From the NCBI GenBank assembly GCA_017539045.1, contig JAFYHS010000010.1, positions 1-64,000 of the forward strand: a stretch of 64,000 nucleotides of DNA, in the 5' to 3' direction. The notes under the pieces were generated by a model that made no database searches, was not told the DNA's origin, and saw only the letters and a program-made list of their open reading frames with translations. The stretch is from Bacteroidales bacterium. GTDB taxonomy: Bacteria > Bacteroidota > Bacteroidia > Bacteroidales > F082. The translations under genes were made by a program, and so were the position numbers. Below, piece after piece: positions 1 to 8,824 of this stretch (the first letter of the stretch is position 1; each line of letters starts with the position of its first letter).

Positions 1-174
1 AATATGAATATGGTCGGCAACACCACCAACAGCAAACGGTATAGAACCTTCACTGCGGATAATGCCACCTATATATTCAAACACACGATTTAAATCCTCA
101 TCGCGCATAACAATACCCGTGCTTTTCGTGTGGAAAACAATGTGAGTGTACAATTGTGTGTAAGTGTTTGCCAT
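1..174 (-). CDS. IS200/IS605-like Y1 transposase, N-terminal part (cut by window edge)
   Basis: The reading frame begins with an ATG at 174 and runs off the left edge after 58 codons. It starts MANTYTQLYTHIVFHTKS, the usual opening of stand-alone Y1 (HUH) transposases, and ends in GGVADHIHI, where HIH is the HUH metal-binding motif. The catalytic tyrosine would lie outside the window. These enzymes cut and rejoin single-stranded DNA, and many Bacteroidota copies are domesticated REP-associated (RAYT-type) proteins. A TATATTTG promoter element lies just upstream. I cannot tell whether the gene is intact or part of a complete element. Confidence 0.85.
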   Translation of the reverse strand, partial: MANTYTQLYTHIVFHTKSTGIVMRDEDLNRVFEYIGGIIRSEGSIPFAVGGVADHIHI

Positions 175-200
175 AAGAACAATGTACGTTGTAGGTTTTG

Positions 201-208
201 CAAATATA
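201..208 (-). promoter_or_regulatory. Bacteroidota -7 element for the Y1 transposase gene
   Basis: Read on the minus strand this is TATATTTG, a match to the Bacteroidota consensus TAnnTTTG, 27 bp upstream of the transposase ATG. Assignment rests on motif and position only. Confidence 0.5.
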
Positions 209-292
209 CAGCAATTTTGACTGACCGTGACGTTTTTTTTTGTTACTTTGCAGTTTAATTAGTTACGCTTTTAAAGAGAATATCAACATAAA

Positions 293-1732
293 ATGAAAAG
301 AGTAGAAATCAAGCAAGCCTTGCAGATGCAAGCCTCTGACAATGAGATTACTGTAATGGGTTGGGTGCGCAACAAGCGCGGCAGCAAGAACGTGGCCTTC
401 ATCGCCCTCAACGACGGCTCTACCATCAACAACCTGCAATTGGTCATCGATCTGAACGTCATCCCCGAAGAAAAACTGGCCTTGATGCACGCTGGTGCAT
501 CGCTTTGGGCCAAGGGCGTCCTCGTCGCCTCGATGGGTAGCGGCCAGGCCGTGGAGCTCTCCGTGAAGGAGATCGGCCTGTTCGGTCCTGCCAACCCTGA
601 CGAATACCCGCTGCAGCCCAAGAAACACTCGCTGGAGTTCCTGCGCGACATCGCTCACCTGCGTTTCCGCACCAACACCTTCGGTGCCGTCATGCGTCTG
701 CGCCATGCCATGGTGTTCGCCATCCACAAGTTCTTCACCGAGCGAGGCTTCTATAATATCCACACGCCATTAATCACTGCCTCCGACGCCGAAGGTGCTG
801 GCGAGATGTTCCAAGTGACCACGCTCGACCTCAACAACCCGCCTCGTGACGAGCAGGGCAACGTCGACTACAAGCAGGACTTCTTCGGCAAGTCGACCAA
901 CCTCACCGTTTCGGGTCAGCTCGAAGGCGAGTTGGCTGCCACGGCCCTGGGCAAGATCTACACCTTCGGTCCCACCTTCCGCGCCGAGAACTCCAACACC
1001 ACACGCCACCTGGCCGAGTTCTGGATGATTGAGCCCGAGATGGCCTTCTACGACATCAACGACAACATGGACCTCGCCGAGGAGATGCTGAAATACTTGA
1101 TCCAATACGCTTTGGACAACAACATGGACGACCTCCAGTTCCTCAGCAAGCGTCTGCAAGACGAAGAGAAGGGCAAGAAGGAAGAAGACAAGTCGATGGA
1201 GCTCATCAGCAAGCTGCACTTTGTGCTCGAGCATGAGTTCGTGCGCCTCACCTACACCGAGGCCATCGACATCCTGCGCAACTCCAACTACAACAAGAAG
1301 GGCAAGTTCCAATATCCCGTGGATGGCTGGGGCGTCGACCTGCAGTCGGAGCACGAGCGTTACCTCGTGGAGAAGCACTTCAAGAAGCCCGTCATCCTGA
1401 CCGACTACCCGAAGGAGATCAAGGCCTTCTACATGAAGCAGAACGAAGACGGCAAGACCGTCCGTGCCATGGACGTGCTCTTCCCCGGTATCGGTGAGAT
1501 CATCGGTGGCTCAGAGCGTGAGACCGATATCAACAAGATCCTCGACCGCATGCATGAGGTCGGCATCCCTGAGGAATCCATGAACTGGTACCTCGACAGC
1601 CGCCGCTTTGGCTCGGTGCCCCACTCGGGCTACGGCCTGGGCTTCGAGCGTCTGCTGCTCTTCATCACCGGCATGACCAATATCCGCGACGTCATCCCCT
1701 TCCCGCGCACACCCAAAAACTGCTTGTATTAA
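293..1732 (+). CDS. asnS: Asparagine--tRNA ligase
   Basis: This enzyme charges tRNA-Asn with asparagine in the cytoplasm. The 479 residues show the class IIb layout. An OB-fold anticodon-binding domain spans about residues 18-105 ([20 protein letters not shown]). The catalytic domain follows, with motif 1 near 147-162, motif 2 at 229-245 ([17 protein letters not shown]) and motif 3 near 446-456 ([10 protein letters not shown]). The C-terminus [10 protein letters not shown] is typical of AsnRS and separates it from AspRS, which has a larger insertion domain. Length is close to the family norm (about 465-480). A weak promoter-like element (TTACTTTG) lies at 243-250. rpoN starts 5 bp after the stop codon, so the two are probably co-transcribed. 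Confidence 0.97.
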   Translation: MKRVEIKQALQMQASDNEITVMGWVRNKRGSKNVAFIALNDGSTINNLQLVIDLNVIPEEKLALMHAGASLWAKGVLVASMGSGQAVELSVKEIGLFGPANPDEYPLQPKKHSLEFLRDIAHLRFRTNTFGAVMRLRHAMVFAIHKFFTERGFYNIHTPLITASDAEGAGEMFQVTTLDLNNPPRDEQGNVDYKQDFFGKSTNLTVSGQLEGELAATALGKIYTFGPTFRAENSNTTRHLAEFWMIEPEMAFYDINDNMDLAEEMLKYLIQYALDNNMDDLQFLSKRLQDEEKGKKEEDKSMELISKLHFVLEHEFVRLTYTEAIDILRNSNYNKKGKFQYPVDGWGVDLQSEHERYLVEKHFKKPVILTDYPKEIKAFYMKQNEDGKTVRAMDVLFPGIGEIIGGSERETDINKILDRMHEVGIPEESMNWYLDSRRFGSVPHSGYGLGFERLLLFITGMTNIRDVIPFPRTPKNCLY

Positions 1733-1737
1733 TCACC

Positions 1738-3306
1738 ATGAATAACCAACGATTGTCTCAAACCCAGCGGCAGGAGCTAAAACTCTCGCCGCAGCAGATC
1801 CAGCTGATGAAGCTGTTGCAGCTGCCATTAATCGAACTCGAACAACGCATCAAGGAGGAGATGGAGATCAACCCCGCCCTTGAAGACGTTCGTGACAACG
1901 ACTATGATGATGAGCCAACCGTTGACGACCCCAACGAAGAAGAGTATAACGAAGACTACGGCGAAGAGAAGGATAGCGAAGAGAAAGATAGCGGAGAAGA
2001 GAGAGACAACAACGGCGAAAACGACGACTATAACGACGACGAGGTCAACTTCAGCAAGGATGACGAGTTCGACATCAACGACTACCTGCCCGAAGAAGAC
2101 CGCGACGACTATTCCTATAAGTATCAAGCCAACAACTACAGCGATGACGACGACCTCTATGAGTCGCCCATCGTCAACGAAGAGACTTTCCAAGACTATC
2201 TGAACCGGCAACTGGCCTATCGCGACCTGACCGATAAGCAGCTCCAGATTGGAGAATACATTATCGGCAACCTCGACGACAACGGCTATCTGAGCCGCAC
2301 CACACTCAACATCGTCGACGACCTGCTCTTCACCATGAACCTCTCGGCCACCGAAGAAGAGGTAAAAGAGGTGCTGGCTATCGTCCAGGAACTCGACCCT
2401 CCCGGCATTGCCGCACGCAATCTGCAAGAGTGCCTCCTCATCCAACTAAAACGACTTCAGGAAGAGAACCCCTACCTAAATCTCGACCTCTCCATCACCA
2501 TCGTCAACGATTTCTTCGAAGAATTCACCAAGAAACACTATGACAAAATCGCCAAGAAGCTGGAAGTCAGCAACCGAGAGCTGAAAGCCGCCTTGGATGA
2601 GATACTGAAACTCAACCCGAAGCCCGCCGACGCCTCTAGCGCCAGCACCAAGAACATCCATTACATCACCCCCGATTTCTTCATCTTCGTAAGAGATGGC
2701 AAGGTGGAGCTTTCGCTCGACGGCCGCAACGCCCCTGAGTTGCGCGTCAGCAAGTCTTACATCAATATGCTTGAGGAGTTCTCAAACAGCAAAGACAGCC
2801 GCAGCAAACAGGAGGCCGTACAATTCGTGAAGCAGAAAATCGATGCTGCCAAATGGTTCATTGATGCCATCAACCAACGGCAGACCACGCTCTACAAGAC
2901 CATGAAAGCCATCGTTGAGATGCAGGAAGAGTACTTCCTCACCGGCGACGAGGCCAAGCTTAAGCCGATGATCCTCAAAGACGTGGCCGAAAAAGTGGGC
3001 TTAGACATTTCTACCATCTCACGCGTAGCCAACAGCAAATACGTCCAAACACCTTATGGTACCTTCATGCTGAAGTTCTTCTTCAGCGAAGGCATCAAGA
3101 ACGAGGGTGGCGAGGAGGTGTCGACGCGCGAAATCAAGAAAATCTTGAAAGACTGCGTGGAGAACGAAGACAAAGCGAAGCCCATGACCGACGAGCAGCT
3201 GATGCTCATTTTGAAGGACAAAGGCTATCCCATCGCCCGCCGCACTGTGGCCAAATACAGGGAGCAGTTAGGCATTCCCGTAGGAAGGATGAGAAAAAAG
3301 ATATAA
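1738..3306 (+). CDS. rpoN: RNA polymerase sigma-54 factor
   Basis: This is the alternative sigma factor that recognises -24/-12 promoters and needs an AAA+ activator to open them. Region I (residues 5-48) is the glutamine/leucine-rich activator-contact segment. Residues 49-142 form an exceptionally acidic, low-complexity region II packed with Asp, Glu and Asn. Core-binding and DNA-binding regions follow, with a helix-turn-helix near 415-450. The RpoN box lies near residue 500 (ARRTVAKYREQLGIP). At 522 residues it is longer than usual because of the acidic linker. It lies between asnS (5 bp gap) and a sensor kinase (30 bp gap). No sigma-54 activator gene is present in the window. Confidence 0.96.
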   Translation: MNNQRLSQTQRQELKLSPQQIQLMKLLQLPLIELEQRIKEEMEINPALEDVRDNDYDDEPTVDDPNEEEYNEDYGEEKDSEEKDSGEERDNNGENDDYNDDEVNFSKDDEFDINDYLPEEDRDDYSYKYQANNYSDDDDLYESPIVNEETFQDYLNRQLAYRDLTDKQLQIGEYIIGNLDDNGYLSRTTLNIVDDLLFTMNLSATEEEVKEVLAIVQELDPPGIAARNLQECLLIQLKRLQEENPYLNLDLSITIVNDFFEEFTKKHYDKIAKKLEVSNRELKAALDEILKLNPKPADASSASTKNIHYITPDFFIFVRDGKVELSLDGRNAPELRVSKSYINMLEEFSNSKDSRSKQEAVQFVKQKIDAAKWFIDAINQRQTTLYKTMKAIVEMQEEYFLTGDEAKLKPMILKDVAEKVGLDISTISRVANSKYVQTPYGTFMLKFFFSEGIKNEGGEEVSTREIKKILKDCVENEDKAKPMTDEQLMLILKDKGYPIARRTVAKYREQLGIPVGRMRKKI

Positions 3307-3336
3307 TAATACAGCCATAACTTCGTTTTTATCAAC

Positions 3337-4845
3337 GTGAAAACGAACCTCTATACAAACAAGAAACGCTGGAAATGGGCGCTAGCGATCATCGCTATGC
3401 TCATCATCGGTGCGTCGTTGTGGTACACCAACCATTTGGTGAAGTCTATCGCTGAGCAAGAGACACGCCAAGTGAAGATGTGGGCAGCGGCTATGGAGCA
3501 GCATGCCGTGATGATGAAATCGACGGAAGAGTTCTTCAACAAGGTGAGCGAGCAGGAGCAACTGCGTGTCGACCTCTTGGCCAATGCCTACCGTCGTGTC
3601 ATCGACATCTCAAGCAACGAAAACACGGCCATCTATCTTGACATCATCCGTAACAACATCAGCATCCCTTTGGTCATCACCGACACCAAGGACAACATCA
3701 TCTTCTCAAGCAACCTACCGCCCTCACAAGAAGGCAAAAAAGCTTTTGACGAGGAGATGCAACAGGCCTATTCCAAATTCCCTCCCATCAAAATCGACCC
3801 GGGATACGGCTCGGTGCAGTGGCTGTATTACAACGAGTCCATGATCTACACCGACCTGAAGGCCGTGTTGGAAGACATGATTGACCACTTCATGGAGGAG
3901 ATCACATTGAATTCGGTAGGCGCACCCGTCATCATCACCAACGAAGACCAGACACAAATCCTGAGTTTTGGTAACCTCGACTCCCTCATGATGCAGGACA
4001 GCAACTACGTCAAGCAACAGCTTGCCATCATGCGCGACGAGAACGACCCGCTGCAGATCGAGTTCATGAACAAGGGTAAAGCCACCATCTTCTACCGCAC
4101 CACCGATCTGGTGCAACAGATGCGCTACTACCCTGTCATCCAAATCATTGTCTTCGCCTTATTCCTGCTGATCGCCTACCTGTTGTTCAGCTATGCCCGT
4201 CGCTCCGAGCAGAACCAAGTATGGGCCGGCATGGCCAAGGAGACCGCCCACCAGCTGGGCACGCCCCTATCCTCTCTGATGGGCTGGATCGAGCTGCTGA
4301 AGATGCAGGAAGAACCCTTTGTGGGCACGCACGAGATGGAGAAGGATATCGAACGTCTGCAAATTGTCACCGACCGATTCTCAAAAATCGGCTCCGTGCC
4401 AACACCTGAACCCACCGACATCAACTACCTCATCCGCGACACAATGGATTATTTGCAGAAGCGGTTCTCCAAAAAGTTCGAGTTTGAAATCAACCTACCC
4501 GAGGGCGAATTGGTTATGCCTTTGATACCCTCGCTGTTCCGCTGGGTGCTCGAAAACCTAACCAAAAACTCTGTTGATGCCATGGGTGACCACGGGAAAA
4601 TCACTGTCGACCTCATCGACGACGGCGACCACATCCACATCGACCTCAGCGACACGGGTAAAGGCATCCCGAAGTCACAAATTAAGCAGGTCTTCAATCC
4701 TGGCTACACTAGCAAGAAACGCGGCTGGGGTTTGGGTCTGTCGCTAGCCAAGCGCATCATCGAAGACTACCACAAGGGTAAGATCTTCGTTAAATCGTCT
4801 GTAGTGGGCGAAGGGACGACGTTCCGGATTACCTTGAAGAAATGA
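3337..4845 (+). CDS. Membrane sensor histidine kinase (orphan)
   Basis: The start is GTG at 3337, which directly precedes a basic N-terminus. A first membrane helix lies near residues 15-33, a periplasmic sensor region of about 230 residues follows, and a second helix lies near 267-288. The kinase core comes after it. The phospho-accepting histidine is His305 in ETAHQLGTPLSSL, the N box is NLTKNSVDAMG near 407-417, and the G boxes are DTGKGIPK near 440 and GWGLGLSLAKRI near 463. No HAMP or PAS domain is obvious and no response regulator is adjacent. Its position 30 bp after rpoN suggests one transcript, but a functional link to sigma-54 is only inference. A bidirectional terminator follows. 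Confidence 0.9.
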   Translation: MKTNLYTNKKRWKWALAIIAMLIIGASLWYTNHLVKSIAEQETRQVKMWAAAMEQHAVMMKSTEEFFNKVSEQEQLRVDLLANAYRRVIDISSNENTAIYLDIIRNNISIPLVITDTKDNIIFSSNLPPSQEGKKAFDEEMQQAYSKFPPIKIDPGYGSVQWLYYNESMIYTDLKAVLEDMIDHFMEEITLNSVGAPVIITNEDQTQILSFGNLDSLMMQDSNYVKQQLAIMRDENDPLQIEFMNKGKATIFYRTTDLVQQMRYYPVIQIIVFALFLLIAYLLFSYARRSEQNQVWAGMAKETAHQLGTPLSSLMGWIELLKMQEEPFVGTHEMEKDIERLQIVTDRFSKIGSVPTPEPTDINYLIRDTMDYLQKRFSKKFEFEINLPEGELVMPLIPSLFRWVLENLTKNSVDAMGDHGKITVDLIDDGDHIHIDLSDTGKGIPKSQIKQVFNPGYTSKKRGWGLGLSLAKRIIEDYHKGKIFVKSSVVGEGTTFRITLKK

Positions 4846-4852
4846 TAAAATG

Positions 4853-4880
4853 AAAAAAGGAGGCGATTGCCTCCTTTTTT
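4853..4880. terminator. Bidirectional intrinsic terminator
   Basis: A perfect 12-bp stem with a 4-nt loop: AAAAAAGGAGGC, GATT, GCCTCCTTTTTT. The A- and T-rich ends allow it to work in both directions, between the plus-strand sensor kinase gene and the converging minus-strand operon. Confidence 0.9.
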
Positions 4881-6067
4881 CATTTAACGACAAACCGTTG
4901 TGAGGAGCAGCCTCCTTCTCGGTCGTAAACCTTGATGAGATACATGCCCGAAGACAAAGCGCTCACGTTCATCCTATCACGCAGGCTTTCCATCACTTTC
5001 TGTCCCGAAAGACTATAGATCTCTGCCTTCTGGAAGCTATCAGTCTCAATGAACAACACATCCTGGGCAGGCACGGGATAGACCACAAAACTGGCAGTAG
5101 TGTTTTCGCCCACTTGAGTCAAATCAACGTATTGAATATCAACGCGATAGCCATAATACTCATTACTCTTGGCGCCATAGCCAAAAGCCATTTCGATATC
5201 ATCATCGGCTGGCATCCATTGGCCTGCCTCCTTTTCAAAGCACTCACCGTGTTTGGCGTTGCCATCCACATATTCATATTCAAAAGCAAGATCGTCTTCC
5301 CATGCCGATCCATTCCAGTCTTCGACGTTCTTATTTGTGAAGACACCGTCTTCATAGATATAGGTCGTGCGTTCATCATTGACCCATGAAGTACCAACCC
5401 AGTCTTGGTCGAGGATTTCGGTGACATGTTCGTCGAAATCAAGGGTGAGAAGCTGCTTCTCATCGTTCTGCCAGGCACCGCCTTGCATATATTGGATGAT
5501 CAGTTCGATGGTGTTGCCGTCTTTGGTGTAAGTCCAAAGCTCGTCCGACGACCAGTTGCTGCCGTTCCAGTCCCAATAGAGGACGGTAGTCACATCGCCA
5601 CTGTAGTTGTACACCTCCTTAGTTTCGTTCACCCAGTTACCGTTTTCCCATTCTTGGATGATGACCTCGGCCACCAAATCATCGTCGTAGGTATAAGAAG
5701 CTCTCGCCTCATTTTCCCAGCCGCCATCTTCCATGATCTGAGCCACGATTTCAATCACATTGCCGGAGAAATCATAGTCATAGGTCAACAGGCTAAACTC
5801 CTGCCAACCATCACCATAATTCATCTCGGTCAATTCCTCGATGAGGTAATAGTCATACTCATCGTAGGTATAGGTGGTATGATACTGCTCGCCGTCGGTG
5901 GTTTGCCAGGAGGCCGTCGCCGGCACTACAGTCGTTTCGTCACGTACGCCATAATGCTTCAGCACATTGGCATTCGCATTCGATTTCAGTTCAGCCTTGC
6001 GCTGGGCAAAGCTCACATTTCCCAAAGCCATCACGAGGACAGCCAAAACAAATAATCCTTTTTTCAT
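4880..6067 (-). CDS. Secreted tryptophan/tyrosine-repeat protein with T9SS sorting domain
   Basis: A signal peptide (residues 1-21, cleavage predicted at SFA|Q) is followed by about five degenerate repeats of 30-40 residues. Each repeat has a tryptophan pair and a Y-x-Y strand, for example WENGNWVNETKEVYNYSG and DWVGTSWVNDERTTYIYEDG. The last ~75 residues form a type IX secretion type A sorting domain (YPVPAQDVLFIE, then YSLSGQKV, then GMYLIKV). The protein is therefore probably delivered to the cell surface or outside. The repeats resemble YD-like beta-strand repeats, but I do not recognise a named family or an enzymatic motif. It is the last gene of a four-gene operon, 12 bp after the upstream lipoprotein gene. 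The function is unknown. Confidence 0.85.
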   Translation of the reverse strand: MKKGLFVLAVLVMALGNVSFAQRKAELKSNANANVLKHYGVRDETTVVPATASWQTTDGEQYHTTYTYDEYDYYLIEELTEMNYGDGWQEFSLLTYDYDFSGNVIEIVAQIMEDGGWENEARASYTYDDDLVAEVIIQEWENGNWVNETKEVYNYSGDVTTVLYWDWNGSNWSSDELWTYTKDGNTIELIIQYMQGGAWQNDEKQLLTLDFDEHVTEILDQDWVGTSWVNDERTTYIYEDGVFTNKNVEDWNGSAWEDDLAFEYEYVDGNAKHGECFEKEAGQWMPADDDIEMAFGYGAKSNEYYGYRVDIQYVDLTQVGENTTASFVVYPVPAQDVLFIETDSFQKAEIYSLSGQKVMESLRDRMNVSALSSGMYLIKVYDREGGCSSQRFVVK

Positions 6068-6079
6068 AGTTGTATGTGT

Positions 6080-6523
6080 TTATTCTTTTATGACATCAAA
6101 ATAATAGTTGACATTATTAATCCGAACATAGCCGTGAATGCGTATTCCTTGTGAACTATTGGTATAAACCGTAGCCAACAATTCGTTGCCTATCTGTATC
6201 AGGCAATCGCTGTTGCTCAAGCTGGGGTCGCCGACACAGTTGTGGGTAAGGCCGTTGTTCGGACTCTTGATTTCAAATTTCAGTTTTCCGCCATTGGGCG
6301 ACACTTTGATGGTGGCGTCATGGCAGATGTGGCAGTAAGTGCCCTCTATCAAGCCATCGAACGCATCGGCAACATCAGATGAGACATAGGAACCGACGAG
6401 TTCCTGATTGGTATAGCCAAAATAATTCTCCCATTCGTTTTTTGGTTCCTTGCATGAGGCAAAGAAGACACCCAGTACACAAAGCAGGGCAAATAACTTA
6501 AAGCTTTTCATATTGTTTATCAT
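6080..6523 (-). CDS. Small hypothetical lipoprotein
   Basis: This 147-residue protein has a lipoprotein signal peptide ending in the lipobox FASC, so it is anchored in the envelope after acylation of the cysteine. The mature part contains CHICHD, which matches the CXXCH pattern formally, and two further cysteines (HNCVGD and SDCLIQ). The start overlaps the stop of the upstream M1 aminopeptidase gene by 4 bp (ATGA), indicating translational coupling. An in-frame ATG 12 bp later would give an equally good signal peptide. I recognise no named domain. Base composition is more AT-rich than the neighbouring peptidase gene. Confidence 0.75.
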   Translation of the reverse strand: MINNMKSFKLFALLCVLGVFFASCKEPKNEWENYFGYTNQELVGSYVSSDVADAFDGLIEGTYCHICHDATIKVSPNGGKLKFEIKSPNNGLTHNCVGDPSLSNSDCLIQIGNELLATVYTNSSQGIRIHGYVRINNVNYYFDVIKE

Positions 6524-8814
6524 TTAATAATCAGTTTTTCAGTAGCCAATACCGTGCCATCCTTACCCAGGCGCATCACCGTACAGTAGCCTTTAGGCAG
6601 ACCTGCCGTTGAGAGGCTTACGCCTTCAGCCTTCCTGAAAATGGCCCGCCTCAGTTCCCTGCCGTCCATACCGATAATACGGATCATGCCGTCAGCGGGC
6701 TCATCCCATGTGAGGCGAATCATGTCAGCCGAGGGGTTAGGATACATCTGAAGCATCATGCCAGCCTGGTGCTGCTCCTCGGTGCCGAGTGCTTCCTTGT
6801 CCCAAGCGGCTATGGTATATTCGCCTGAGGGCAGGTTGTCAACGATAAAGCGGCCATGCTTCCAGGTGCTGCCCGCATAAACCGTGTAAGCAATCTCGTG
6901 CCAAGCCTCCGAGGCGTCGCGACGATACAACAAGGTGGCCGAGTCGTTGGCCGTCTGTATGATGTCGCCGTCAGTAGAAGTGGTATAGTCGAACATGCCT
7001 GTCACCTGGGCCTCACCGAAGTCGTAGCGGTTGATGGTCCAGAAATGCTGGCTCGAGAGGGTCAGATAGGGAACCAAGGGGTCGTCGTAAGGACCGACAA
7101 AATGGTTTTCGACAGCGACAAAAACCGAATCGGTGAAAGATGTCGCCTCTACCTTGAAGTTGGCAAAGTTTTGCTGCGATGACGACTTCAGCATGAAGTT
7201 TTTCTGGGTCTTTCCATCCAACCAGTTGTTATTGAAATCACCGATAACACCGACAGGCTCAAAACCGACTGAACATGTTGCCTCGTAATTCAGGCCATCC
7301 CAAACGACTCTTGCGGTTTCAAGTTGGAAATCAGGGCCGATGAAAGTCAACTCGTATGCATTGTGTTGCCCGATGTGGGTATCTCCAATATGCTGGTAAC
7401 GGTGTTCCAACGTCACATCATACCATTCGCCGACCTGCTCCACCGATTTGATGACAGCGTAAAGATGGGGCATGCCACTTGAATAGACATAGGTATCGAA
7501 AAATCCATGCATGTCGATGCCGGAATACTGTGTCAAGGCTTCGCATAGTTGTTCGGATGTAGCTGTCTGATAGGCATATTCCTGGAAATACTGGCGCATG
7601 GCGGCGAGGAAGTTCTCACGCCCCATGTAGTTCATCATCGTATTGACGATGACAGCACCGCGCTCATAGATGGCATTGGTGTTATAGGTCATGTCAAGCG
7701 GCATGTTGTTGAGCGGCATCCAGTTGGCGGGGCTGTTGCACCAAGCATTGATGCTATTGACCTTGCCAGAAATGGTGTTTTGGAAATGCTCCTCGCCATA
7801 GACAGCCGACTCGTAGAATGCGCCCCAGAACTGGGCGAAGCCCTCGTTGAGCCACATGTCGCCAGCCTCGGCACAGGTCACCAGGTTGCCTGACCACATG
7901 TGAGAGAGTTCGTGAGCGATATATTCCTCACCAGCCAAAGTGCCGTCGACGACAGAAGGCACAATGGCGATGTTGTCGGTGTGCTCCATACAACCTTTGC
8001 CCGTAACGACATAGCCGATGCGATTGAAAGGATAGGCACCCATGCTCTCCTCGAAGAAAGCCGCAATCTCCTTGACGTGTACCATCGAAGCGGGTACATT
8101 GTTGATCTGACTAGGCTTGGCATACACCGTAATCGGGATGTCGCGCTCGATGCCGTGATAGACGTCCTCCCAGACTTCATAGTCGCCCACGGCAAACGAG
8201 ATGTGATAGGTGGCGATCTCCTGAGGTGTGTTCCAATGCCAGGTGGAGGTGCCATTACCATTGTCGATAGTCTCCACGAAGTTACCGCCACAGATGGCCT
8301 TCTTATCGTTGGTCGTGGTGACAAAGACATCGTAGGTAGCCTTATCGGTGAAGTTATCGACACAGGGGAACCAAGACTTACCTAAGTTGTGCGGTTGGCT
8401 ATCGAAACCCACGCCAAGGTTGTAGACATAGTCGCCCCACCATTCCACGCCACCCCAAGTCTCACTGAAGGTGTTGCCACCATACACGATGTCTAAGGTT
8501 GCTGTATTACCGCTTGCCAAAGGTGAGGCCAAATTGATGGTCAAGAAGTCGCCGTCTTGCGAGAAGCCGGATACCGTAGCGCCTGTGGCCGTCACGGAAG
8601 CGACTTCCAGATACTTCAATTCAAGAAGGATTTGTTGCACATTGGCCGTAGCCGTAAAGTCAATAAAGGTCTCACCCTGAAGGGTTTGGTTGGTGAAATT
8701 AAGTTCGTTGACATGGATGGCATAATGTGTCACGTCGATGTTTTCGCCAGCAGTTTGCGCCTGCATCAACGAAAACGAAAGCAACAATGCCAAAGACAAA
8801 AGGAGTTGTTTCAT
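6520..8814 (-). CDS. Secreted M1-family zinc aminopeptidase with T9SS sorting domain
   Basis: M1 peptidases remove N-terminal residues from peptides using one zinc ion. The signal peptide ends near residue 19 (MQA|Q). An N-terminal beta domain is followed by the exopeptidase motif region GCMEHTDN (274-281; GAMEN in canonical members). Then come the zinc site HELSH (301-305) and the third ligand Glu324 in WLNEGFA. All metal ligands are present. The C-terminus carries a sorting domain beginning MYPNPSADMIRL. At 764 residues it has extra C-terminal domains compared with a minimal M1 enzyme. It lies 10 bp after the lipoprotein gene 8825-9391 and overlaps the next gene by 4 bp, so it is the core enzyme of an exported-protein operon, probably for peptide scavenging. 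Confidence 0.93.
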   Translation of the reverse strand: MKQLLLSLALLLSFSLMQAQTAGENIDVTHYAIHVNELNFTNQTLQGETFIDFTATANVQQILLELKYLEVASVTATGATVSGFSQDGDFLTINLASPLASGNTATLDIVYGGNTFSETWGGVEWWGDYVYNLGVGFDSQPHNLGKSWFPCVDNFTDKATYDVFVTTTNDKKAICGGNFVETIDNGNGTSTWHWNTPQEIATYHISFAVGDYEVWEDVYHGIERDIPITVYAKPSQINNVPASMVHVKEIAAFFEESMGAYPFNRIGYVVTGKGCMEHTDNIAIVPSVVDGTLAGEEYIAHELSHMWSGNLVTCAEAGDMWLNEGFAQFWGAFYESAVYGEEHFQNTISGKVNSINAWCNSPANWMPLNNMPLDMTYNTNAIYERGAVIVNTMMNYMGRENFLAAMRQYFQEYAYQTATSEQLCEALTQYSGIDMHGFFDTYVYSSGMPHLYAVIKSVEQVGEWYDVTLEHRYQHIGDTHIGQHNAYELTFIGPDFQLETARVVWDGLNYEATCSVGFEPVGVIGDFNNNWLDGKTQKNFMLKSSSQQNFANFKVEATSFTDSVFVAVENHFVGPYDDPLVPYLTLSSQHFWTINRYDFGEAQVTGMFDYTTSTDGDIIQTANDSATLLYRRDASEAWHEIAYTVYAGSTWKHGRFIVDNLPSGEYTIAAWDKEALGTEEQHQAGMMLQMYPNPSADMIRLTWDEPADGMIRIIGMDGRELRRAIFRKAEGVSLSTAGLPKGYCTVMRLGKDGTVLATEKLIIK

Positions 8815-8824
8815 ATTTCTGTGT

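Noticed and set aside
6080..6523. CXXCH motif (CHICH) suggesting a c-type cytochrome
   Set aside because: There is a single motif, no distal Met or His pattern of a cytochrome domain, and further cysteines suggest a disulfide-containing lipoprotein. No cytochrome maturation genes are near.
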